From NCBI GenBank assembly GCA_015521385.1, contig WAOH01000193.1:1-6753 (forward strand): 6,753 bases of DNA. Reading direction: 5' to 3'. The notes under the pieces are model-generated. The model saw only the letters and a list, made by a program, of their open reading frames with translations. It was not told where the DNA came from and made no database searches. Position 1 is the stretch's first letter. Each line of letters begins with the position of its first letter. Shown piece by piece: positions 1 to 4,769 of the stretch. The position numbers and the translations under genes are program-made. The DNA comes from Thermoproteota archaeon (GTDB taxonomy: Archaea; Korarchaeota; Korarchaeia; Korarchaeales; Korarchaeaceae).

Positions 1-11
1 GGGAGGTACTG

Positions 12-335
12 GTGGTGATCTCCAACCTGGAGGAGGAGCTGGAGAGGGCCAAGAAACTGGCCCGCGAGGATCCGGACAACGCTCTGGCCCTGCTGAGGGG
101 GGTGGCTGAAAGGGCCATGAAGATAGCCGCCCCCGACTGGGATCCCTCCAGTGAGAGCCTGGCGGAGTATGCAGCGGTGAGGAGGTACCCGGACTTCTTC
201 CACGAGATGGCCGACAGGATAGAGGGGTCCTACAGGTTCGTCATGCAGGCGAGCGAGAGGGACGTGCTTGGAGCCGTATCCTCAACTGCCTTCCTCTTGG
301 AAGTCCTGAGGAGACTGCCTCGCTCCGATCACTAA
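12..335 (+). CDS. Small helical protein of unknown function (possibly 5'-partial)
   Basis: I do not recognise this 107-residue protein. It has no membrane segment, no cysteine and no obvious catalytic motif. The composition predicts helices throughout: a charged N-terminal helix (about residues 5-20), a second at 22-40 after a PDN turn, then, after a Pro/Trp/Asp-rich break (41-46), helices at 48-80 and 82-102. The pattern S-x-S-L-A-E-Y followed by YPDFFHEMADRIEGSYRF vaguely recalls the C-terminal helical region of DUF4129 proteins, and HEPN-like helical bundles are another possibility; both are weak impressions. Translation could begin at GTG 12 or GTG 15, and a GGGAGGT Shine-Dalgarno-like sequence lies at 1-7. 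However, the frame is open to the left edge (codons GAG, GTA, CTG precede the GTG), so this could be the tail of a longer gene. It ends with TAA six bases before the convergent stop of the HD hydrolase gene. Confidence 0.6.
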   Translation: MVISNLEEELERAKKLAREDPDNALALLRGVAERAMKIAAPDWDPSSESLAEYAAVRRYPDFFHEMADRIEGSYRFVMQASERDVLGAVSSTAFLLEVLRRLPRSDH

Positions 336-341
336 GCCCCC

Positions 342-1118
342 TCAAATGAACCTTATCACTTCCCTCCCGCCTATTATCGCGTAGATCTCCACGAACCTCT
401 CGAACTTGGTTCCCCTCAGCTTCTTCATCAGGATCTCCTCTATCTGGAAGGTGCCGCTCGGGTCCTTCATGTACACCTCTATCCTGAGCGGCTTCTCCTC
501 TCCCCTCGTTATCTCCACCTTCTGGACCGCCAGAGCCGAGTACTTGTGGATGTCGTGGCCCCCTAGCCTGAACGGGAGCCTGGCCCTCTCCTGCTCCATG
601 TCGCAGCCATCAGCCGTGGCCACCACGCCGGCTTCGATGCTGGTGGGCTCGAACCTTCCCATGTGGCACATTATGGCCTCGTATATCATGCTGGCAACCT
701 TCACGGCCTTCTCCTCGTCCTCGTAGACCATGGAGGTTATCTCCTCAACGAAGGGCTTCGCGAGCATGACGCTGAGGAACTCGTGCTCCTCCCTGTGTAT
801 GGAGTTCCCTATGTCGTGCAGGTAGCTGGCCACCATCACGATGAGCTTGGAGTCCTCGAAGTCCCTCCAGTCCTCGGTAACCACGATCTCCGGACCCAGT
901 ATGTCCAAGATCTTCAGGGAGTTTCTGGTGGTTATCATGGCGTGAGTAACGCCGTGGTCGTTGAACTTGAGCCTGTGAACAAGCACTATGTTGGACATGT
1001 CCAAGAGGCCCTTTATCTTCCTGTTGCTCCTGAGGTAGTCGTAGACCCTCAGTAACTTCTCTGAGCCGTTGAGCCTGCTCACGATTTCGTGGTCGAGGGT
1101 CCGTTCTAGGGTGTTCAT
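342..1118 (-). CDS. HD-superfamily metal-dependent phosphohydrolase
   Basis: This 258-residue soluble protein has the HD-superfamily metal-binding pattern. There is a first histidine in the segment NDHGVTHA (H55/H59), the HD doublet in SYLHDIGN (H101-D102), histidines H108 and H112 in the helix that follows (IHREEHEF), H152 in MCHMGRF, and an aspartate in ATADGCD (D170). HD proteins hydrolyse phosphoester bonds, usually of nucleotides, with divalent metal ions; the substrate cannot be read from this sequence. Residues 1-50 are helical. Residues 200-258 follow the HD core and look alpha/beta (VEITRGEEKPLRIEVYM), a possible dimerisation or substrate-recognition extension seen in some archaeal members. 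Start: ATG at 1116-1118, with no Shine-Dalgarno sequence and a TTTAAA box centred about 26 bases upstream, consistent with a leaderless transcript. It lies 44 bases downstream of the thioredoxin-like gene on the same strand, so it may be read both from its own promoter and by read-through. The HD call is firm; the biochemical role is open. Confidence 0.88.
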   Translation of the reverse strand: MNTLERTLDHEIVSRLNGSEKLLRVYDYLRSNRKIKGLLDMSNIVLVHRLKFNDHGVTHAMITTRNSLKILDILGPEIVVTEDWRDFEDSKLIVMVASYLHDIGNSIHREEHEFLSVMLAKPFVEEITSMVYEDEEKAVKVASMIYEAIMCHMGRFEPTSIEAGVVATADGCDMEQERARLPFRLGGHDIHKYSALAVQKVEITRGEEKPLRIEVYMKDPSGTFQIEEILMKKLRGTKFERFVEIYAIIGGREVIRFI

Positions 1119-1139
1119 AGAAGGTGATGGATGGAGGGG

Positions 1140-1150
1140 CTTTTAAACTT
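1140..1150 (-). promoter_or_regulatory. TATA-like box of the HD phosphohydrolase gene
   Basis: On the minus strand this reads AAGTTTAAAAG, an A/T block in otherwise GC-rich DNA. Its centre is about 26 bases upstream of the ATG at 1118, the distance expected between an archaeal TATA box and the transcription start. The intervening minus-strand bases are C/T-rich with no Shine-Dalgarno motif, so a leaderless mRNA is inferred. Confidence 0.6.
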
Positions 1151-1162
1151 ACCCGAGAGGGG

Positions 1163-1498
1163 TCAGGAGGAGAGGGCCCTCCTGAGGGCCTCCACGATCA
1201 TCTCCTTGGGAGGGTAGTCGTGGTATTTACCGGCCCACTTGTAGATCCTGCTGCACGTGGATGTGTACACCCCCCTGTCCTCGAAGGAGGGATCCACATC
1301 CACGCCGTTGATCCTCACCGTCGGGACGCCCAGAACCCTGTGCTGGGCCGCCTCCTCATCGTTGGCCAAGACCACCTCCTCCAGCTCGTATTCCTCCACC
1401 CCGGCCTCACGGACGGCCTTCTTGATCTCCTCGATGACGGGCTCCCTGGGGCACTCAGGGGTGTAGTAGACCGAGATCCTCACCTTACCAGCCATCAC
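1163..1498 (-). CDS. Thioredoxin-fold (glutaredoxin-like) protein with a lone active-site cysteine
   Basis: A 111-residue soluble protein with a thioredoxin-like layout: a first strand RISVYYTPECP (residues 7-17) carrying Cys16 at the position of the redox motif, a helix (18-33), a second strand ELEEVVL (38-44), then LGVPTVRINGVDV (56-68) with the cis-proline signature VPT (Pro59) and a beta hairpin, and a final helix (98-109). The usual CXXC is reduced to C-P-R-E, so a second cysteine is missing there; the only other cysteine is Cys82 in STCSRIY. This resembles the small thioredoxin-family proteins annotated as DF-family (seleno)proteins in archaea and bacteria, which also tend to have one N-terminal cysteine and a C-terminal xCRxY-type segment; that link is by memory of the pattern. 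The function is not known; a monothiol redox or metal/metalloid-binding role is possible. The start is GTG 1498 or ATG 1495. A purine-rich GGGGGAG lies 6-9 bases before them, and a TATA-like box lies about 25-27 bases upstream. Confidence 0.8.
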   Translation of the reverse strand: MMAGKVRISVYYTPECPREPVIEEIKKAVREAGVEEYELEEVVLANDEEAAQHRVLGVPTVRINGVDVDPSFEDRGVYTSTCSRIYKWAGKYHDYPPKEMIVEALRRALSS

Positions 1499-1516
1499 TA
1501 ATAACTCCCCCTTCCC

Positions 1517-1530
1517 ATATTTTTATCTTT
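1517..1530 (-). promoter_or_regulatory. TATA-like promoter element in the divergent gap (thioredoxin-like gene; possibly also the membrane fusion gene)
   Basis: The only strongly A/T stretch in the gap, ATATTTTTATCTTT on the plus strand. Read on the minus strand it is AAAGATAAAAATAT, with a purine-rich GGAAAG just upstream that could act as a BRE. Its core is centred 24-27 bases from the GTG/ATG start of the thioredoxin-like gene. The same A/T block could also drive rightward transcription towards the RDD-SpoIIM gene, with a leader of several tens of bases; that second use is inference. Confidence 0.5.
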
Positions 1531-1580
1531 CCTCGCTGGTGTTGGGGCAATTGGGAATCGCTTCGTGCATGGGAGGGTGA

Positions 1581-1625
1581 TGGACTATCCTGTACGGAAT
1601 CAGACCCTCTAAGCTCTCCACTAGG
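1581..1625 (+). other. Probable in-frame N-terminal coding sequence of the RDD-SpoIIM gene lacking a normal start codon
   Basis: Directly upstream of GTG 1626 and in the same frame, 15 codons are open after a TGA at 1578-1580. The last ten read GIRPSKLSTR and run straight into VIAHLID. RDD-domain proteins normally show an R-P-(A/S)-x-L-x-x-R-x-x-A-x-x-I-D pattern at the first membrane helix, and the Arg codon is AGG 1623, before the only conventional start codon. No ATG, GTG or TTG exists in this frame between 1581 and 1625; CTG 1590 is the only near-start. A GTG-ATG pair at 1577-1582 is in another frame and stops at 1610-1612. Confidence 0.6.
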
Positions 1626-3008
1626 GTGATCGCTCATCTGATAGATCTCTCGATCGTGCTCCTCATGTACATCCCGGTCATCCTACTCGCCGAACCTCTC
1701 ACGGAGAGGGCGGGATTCTTGGGACTCTCCTTCCTATCTTCCGCATTCCTACTGCTGCTCCTCGGATACTTCATCGTCTTCGAGGGACTCACCTCCTCGA
1801 CCCCCGGTAAGAGGGCCTTGGGGCTGACGGTGATCTCTCTGGACACCCTGTCCAAGGCATCGCTGGAGGACTCCTTGGTTCGAAACCTGCTGAGGTTGGC
1901 GGACATGCTGACCCTGTATCTGGCCACCCTCTTCGCCGACGGCATGAGGATCGGCGACCTCGCAGCGGGTACGGTGGTGGCATCCAAGGATCTCCTCGCC
2001 CTGGAGCTCCCGGCCGGCAGGTCGGAGATAGCCGTCGACCTGAGGAGGGGGATCCTGGAGGCCGTGTCTTACGAGCTGATGGCCATGGAGGGAGGGGAGG
2101 ACGTAGCTAGGAAGCTCTCCTCCGGAGTGAGGCCGAGGGAGTTACCGGAGGGCATCCCCGAGGAGATCGCCAGCGCAGCACTTGTCCTGGCTACGAGGCC
2201 CCGACTCTCCCTCGAGCTCCTGGGACCCGATAGAATAGTGAGGATTTACGAGAGAGCCTCGGAACTCTGTTACCACGTGGAGAGCAGGCAGATACTAAAG
2301 AACAGGGTGGAGCTGATTAGGGCTCTCCTGAGGGAGCCCCCCCGACCAGGCATCAGCGTCAGAAGGGTGTTCGTCCGAGGGCCCAAGGAGTTCAGGGAGC
2401 TCTTCCCGTACTTCATCCTCTCCACCCTCATCTTCACCCTATCTCTCGTGACGGCCTACAGCTACAGGCCGGCATGGCTGGAAACCATCTTGGAGGAACT
2501 GTTCGGTAGGGGAGAGGTGACGAGCCAGCTCAATCCCGCGATCCTCTTCCTCCTCATACTCATGAACAACATGAGGGTCGCTCTGATGGTGGTCGGAACC
2601 GCACCCATGATCTTCCTCTCTCCCCTGGTGCTGGCCGCCAACGGCGCGCTCGTGGGCCTGGTAGTGGCCATATCCAAGCTTGGACCGGCTCAGACCTTGG
2701 GTTTCATACTGCCCCACGGCGTACCCGAGCTCACGGCGATATTCATCTCAACATCGATAGCCCTCTCCGCCATGAAGGAGCTAATCTCACCCCGCTCAGG
2801 GAGCAGGCTGAGGTCCATGGGGGACGTCATAAGGGGCAGGCTCGGCGCCCTGATCATCTCGCTGCTCATACTAGTGTACGCGGCACTGGTCGAGGGCTTC
2901 GTCACTAGGAGCTTGGGGAAGGACCTGCAGACCGCAGCTCTCTTCTCACTGGTGGAGGGAGCGGCGATCTACGCCTACCTACTCCTAGCGGGCAGGCAAA
3001 TGGACTAG
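1626..3008 (+). CDS. RDD-family / SpoIIM (DUF95)-like fused integral membrane protein
   Basis: A 460-residue membrane protein with two recognisable halves. Residues 1-120 are an RDD domain: first helix AHLIDLSIVLLMY with the Asp at position 7, a second membrane helix around 33-53, the cytoplasmic signature STPGKRALGLTV (58-69), a helix near 91-104, and the closing MRIGDLAAGTVV (107-118). Residues 125-255 are soluble and mostly helical. Residues 259-385 match SpoIIM/DUF95: membrane helices near 261-277 and 304-350, the paired Asn314-Asn315, Asn339-Gly340, and ILPHGVPEL (361-369). Two further hydrophobic segments lie at 406-424 and 436-455. The function is not established; RDD proteins are linked to ion or small-molecule transport, and SpoIIM homologues occur widely outside sporulating bacteria. 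The two families are usually separate neighbouring genes. GTG 1626 is the first conventional start, but the conserved N-terminus continues upstream, so this start is probably wrong or the reading frame is broken near 1580-1592. The TAG stop overlaps the convergent regulator gene. Confidence 0.85.
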   Translation: MIAHLIDLSIVLLMYIPVILLAEPLTERAGFLGLSFLSSAFLLLLLGYFIVFEGLTSSTPGKRALGLTVISLDTLSKASLEDSLVRNLLRLADMLTLYLATLFADGMRIGDLAAGTVVASKDLLALELPAGRSEIAVDLRRGILEAVSYELMAMEGGEDVARKLSSGVRPRELPEGIPEEIASAALVLATRPRLSLELLGPDRIVRIYERASELCYHVESRQILKNRVELIRALLREPPRPGISVRRVFVRGPKEFRELFPYFILSTLIFTLSLVTAYSYRPAWLETILEELFGRGEVTSQLNPAILFLLILMNNMRVALMVVGTAPMIFLSPLVLAANGALVGLVVAISKLGPAQTLGFILPHGVPELTAIFISTSIALSAMKELISPRSGSRLRSMGDVIRGRLGALIISLLILVYAALVEGFVTRSLGKDLQTAALFSLVEGAAIYAYLLLAGRQMD

Positions 3009-3562
3009 CACTCCCTACCTATGCCCTTCAAGAGATCGCTCTTGGTGACGATACCAACTATCCTCCCCCTCTCCTGGATCAGAACGGCCGGATAGAGAAA
3101 GAGCATATCCCTCAGGAGCGAGAGAGACGTATCCGCCGGCATTATCGGGAACGCCTCCTCCATCACCTCATCCACCCTGAGATCCGGCGAGAGGGAGGAG
3201 AGCTTCCTCAGGAGACCCTCCTCTGTGACTGATCCGACCACCCTCCCGCCCGTCATGACTGGGAGCTGGGAGATGCCCATCTCCTCCATTATGGAGATGG
3301 CCCTGCTCACCGTCTCCTCCGGAGTGACGTGTATCACCGGGGAACTCATCACCTCAGCGGCCTTGGTACACCCTTTCTTTCGCCTCGCCCTCTCCAGCGC
3401 CTCGAATATCCTCACCGCCACCTCGTAGCTGGGGATCAGCTGACCCCTCTCGATCTTGGATATGAGTGACTGGCTCACCCCGGCCATTCTAGCCAGTTCC
3501 TTCTGGCTCAGACCGAGCGCTTTCCTTTCCCTAGCCACGGAGGAGAGATCTCTCATCATCAT
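3005..3562 (-). CDS. XRE-family HTH regulator with a C-terminal CBS-domain pair
   Basis: A 185-residue soluble DNA-binding protein. Residues 4-58 form a Cro/C1-type helix-turn-helix (LSQKELARMAGVSQSLISKIERG at 18-40, with VSQSLISKIE as recognition helix). A short basic linker (RARRKKG) leads to two CBS repeats at about 67-121 and 129-181. CBS pairs (Bateman modules) bind adenine nucleotides or S-adenosyl compounds and pass that state to the attached domain. The second repeat ends GIVTKSDLL with the classical T-x-x-D ribose-contact motif; the first ends GSVTEEGLL, with Gly where the Asp should be. The architecture is common among archaeal regulators. Three successive ATG codons (3562, 3559, 3556) are possible starts; a TTG at 3574 would add MEFG, but no Shine-Dalgarno supports it, and the TATA-like sequence further upstream fits the ATG cluster about as well. 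It is divergent from the PLP enzyme gene, so that gene is the natural candidate target. A GGAAT inverted repeat overlaps its own start, suggesting autoregulation (inference). Confidence 0.9.
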   Translation of the reverse strand: MMMRDLSSVARERKALGLSQKELARMAGVSQSLISKIERGQLIPSYEVAVRIFEALERARRKKGCTKAAEVMSSPVIHVTPEETVSRAISIMEEMGISQLPVMTGGRVVGSVTEEGLLRKLSSLSPDLRVDEVMEEAFPIMPADTSLSLLRDMLFLYPAVLIQERGRIVGIVTKSDLLKGIGREC

Positions 3563-3581
3563 TCCAAATTCCAATAGGAAT
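3561..3581. promoter_or_regulatory. Candidate operator: GGAAT/ATTCC repeats at the regulator start
   Basis: ATTCC (3568-3572), AATA, then GGAAT (3577-3581) form a short palindrome, and a second ATTCC lies at 3561-3565, overlapping the ATG of the regulator gene. On the regulator's own strand this is ATTCC, four bases, GGAAT, two bases, GGAAT, then GATGATG. A site here, between promoter and start codon, would suit self-repression by a dimeric XRE protein. The arms are only five bases, so chance is possible. Confidence 0.35.
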
Positions 3582-3586
3582 ATCTG

Positions 3587-3605
3587 ATTACTAAAAATTA
3601 TTACT
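3587..3605. promoter_or_regulatory. Divergent TATA-like region for the regulator and the PLP enzyme
   Basis: A/T-rich block ATTACTAAAAATTATTACT. On the plus strand the AAATTATT part (3595-3602) is centred about 26 bases before the ATG at 3625 of the PLP enzyme gene, which has no Shine-Dalgarno sequence, so a leaderless start is inferred. On the minus strand TAATTTTTAG (3591-3600) precedes the regulator's ATG cluster by about 33 bases, giving a leader of a few bases at most. The hexamer ATTACT occurs twice as a direct repeat (3587-3592 and 3600-3605), flanking the shared TATA core, and could also be a regulator-binding element. Confidence 0.55.
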
Positions 3606-3624
3606 GGCGATTTCCCAAAGCCGC

Positions 3625-4755
3625 ATGCCGAACTTCATCCCCATAGAGACCCCCATTCACATTACAGCTACCTTCATGAATCCACTACCCAACGGCGAGC
3701 CCAGTACGTCCGATAGGGGTAAGGACCTGAAGTACTCGAGGGAGGAGAACCCGACCGTCCGCGAGCTCGAGAGAAAGGTGGCTGAATTGGATGGATTCGG
3801 TGATTCGCTGGCTTTCAGTAGCGGCATGGCCGCTATATCGACATTACTGCTGTCCAAGGCTAGGAAGGGCGTGATCGTAGGGGTAGATGCCTACCCGACC
3901 ACGATATCCCTAGCCCTGGATCTGAGGGGGATGGGCTTTCGGGTGAAGTTGGTTCCGGTGAGAGAGCTTGTTAATGCCGTGTCTAGGGAATGGGGGCTCG
4001 TTTTCGTCGAAACAATCACCAACCCAATGCTCAGGGTCCCCGACCTCCCATCGATCTCGGACAGGTGCGAGGAGAGCGGGGTCGAGCTGGCCGTCGACAA
4101 CACGTTCGCCTCCCCCATACTGCTGAGGCCCGGTGGACTCGCCTCCTACTCGGTCCAGAGCGCCACCAAGTATCTGGCGGGCCACAACGACGTCATCGCG
4201 GGCGTTCTCTCTTCCAACGATGTTGAGGAGCTCTGGGAGTGGAGGAGGAAGCTGGGAACAATACTGGATCCTTTCAGGGCTTTCTTGGTCCTCAGAGGAC
4301 TGCAGACACTGGAGCTCAGGGTCAAGAGGCACTCACAAACTGCTCTGGAGGTGGCCAAGTTCCTAGAGGGGTGTGACTTGGTGGAGGAGGTCAGGTACCC
4401 CGGGCTGGAGTCGCACCCCGACCATCGCATGGCGAGGGAACTCTTCCGAGGGATGTACGGTGGCGTCGTAACCTTCGTCCCCAAAGTCGACCCCGAGAGG
4501 ATGTTCCGGCACCTCAGGGTGGTTAAACCGGCTCCCAGCCTGGGTGCGCCCACGAGCCTGATCAGCAGGCCCCTGACCTCCGCATCCTCCCTGCCTCTCT
4601 CCCTGATAAGGGAGCTGGGGATAAGTGAGAGGACCGTCAGGCTCTCGGTGGGTCTCGAGGATCCCCGCCTCATAATTGACGACCTAGGGAGGGCCTTGGA
4701 ACTGGCCCATGCCTCCTCTCGGGAGGGGGAGGTCCCATCCTTTATTAGTTGGTAG
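3625..4755 (+). CDS. PLP-dependent trans-sulfuration enzyme (cystathionine gamma-synthase / gamma-lyase family)
   Basis: A 376-residue cytosolic fold-type I PLP enzyme of the Cys/Met metabolism family. Landmarks in order: TPIHITATF (9-17), YSREENPTVRELE (37-49, the family's Y-x-R-x-x-NPT block whose Tyr and Arg contact the cofactor phosphate of the partner subunit), SSGMAA (65-70, phosphate loop), NPMLRVPD (133-140), VDNTF (157-161, Asp158 pairing with the PLP pyridine nitrogen), SATKYLAGHNDVIAG (179-193, Lys182 as Schiff-base lysine), LRGLQTLELRVKRH (223-236) and RLSVGLED (339-346, Arg339 binding the substrate carboxylate). Family members catalyse gamma-replacement or elimination on activated homoserine, cystathionine or methionine; the residues visible here do not settle which. 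The usual SLGGxES substrate loop reads SLGAPTS (305-311). The protein is slightly short at its N-terminus: the first 20-25 residues common in the family are absent. The start ATG 3625 lies about 27 bases after a TATA-like block. It is divergent from the XRE-CBS regulator. The last codons host the promoter of the next gene. Confidence 0.92.
   Translation: MPNFIPIETPIHITATFMNPLPNGEPSTSDRGKDLKYSREENPTVRELERKVAELDGFGDSLAFSSGMAAISTLLLSKARKGVIVGVDAYPTTISLALDLRGMGFRVKLVPVRELVNAVSREWGLVFVETITNPMLRVPDLPSISDRCEESGVELAVDNTFASPILLRPGGLASYSVQSATKYLAGHNDVIAGVLSSNDVEELWEWRRKLGTILDPFRAFLVLRGLQTLELRVKRHSQTALEVAKFLEGCDLVEEVRYPGLESHPDHRMARELFRGMYGGVVTFVPKVDPERMFRHLRVVKPAPSLGAPTSLISRPLTSASSLPLSLIRELGISERTVRLSVGLEDPRLIIDDLGRALELAHASSREGEVPSFISW
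4741..4748 (+). promoter_or_regulatory. TATA-like box of the DIP synthase gene, inside the end of the PLP enzyme gene
   Basis: TTTATTAG is an A/T island within the last codons of the preceding gene. Its centre is 25-26 bases before GTG 4770, and there is no Shine-Dalgarno sequence between them. This supports a leaderless start at GTG 4770 rather than the TTG at 4749, which lies only a few bases from the box. It implies that the DIP synthase gene can be transcribed independently of its upstream neighbour. Confidence 0.5.
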
Positions 4756-4769
4756 CGTTCATTACTAAT
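4744..4769. repeat. Inverted repeat ATTAGT-N14-ACTAAT across the DIP synthase promoter
   Basis: ATTAGT at 4744-4749 and its exact reverse complement ACTAAT at 4764-4769 bracket the interval between the TATA-like box and GTG 4770. The arm-to-arm period is 20 bases, about two helical turns, as expected for a dimeric repressor contacting one face of DNA. The left half lies in the coding end of the PLP enzyme gene, so composition is constrained there. Arms of six bases can arise by chance. Confidence 0.35.

Noticed and set aside
663..1055. Plus-strand open frame opposite the HD phosphohydrolase
   Set aside because: Val/His/Gly-rich shadow translation; the minus-strand frame carries all HD metal ligands and has a promoter-like element.
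1124..1501. Plus-strand open frame opposite the thioredoxin-like gene
   Set aside because: Shadow frame with no motif; it includes intergenic sequence at both ends, and the minus strand encodes a coherent thioredoxin fold.
1499..1625. tRNA or other structured RNA in the largest intergenic gap
   Set aside because: No acceptor/T-arm pattern such as GTTCRANNC and no long stem; the gap is explained by a promoter and an N-terminal coding stretch.
1577..1641. Possible C/D box guide RNA (GTGATGG as C box, CTGA at 1638-1641 as D box)
   Set aside because: The C box deviates from RUGAUGA, no clear D' box precedes the internal GTGATC, and most of the interval looks protein-coding in the RDD frame.
4749..4769. 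TTG 4749 as the DIP synthase start
   Set aside because: It would add an unneeded N-terminal VAFITN stretch before the nucleotidyltransferase core, has no Shine-Dalgarno sequence, and lies on top of the TATA-like box that fits GTG 4770.
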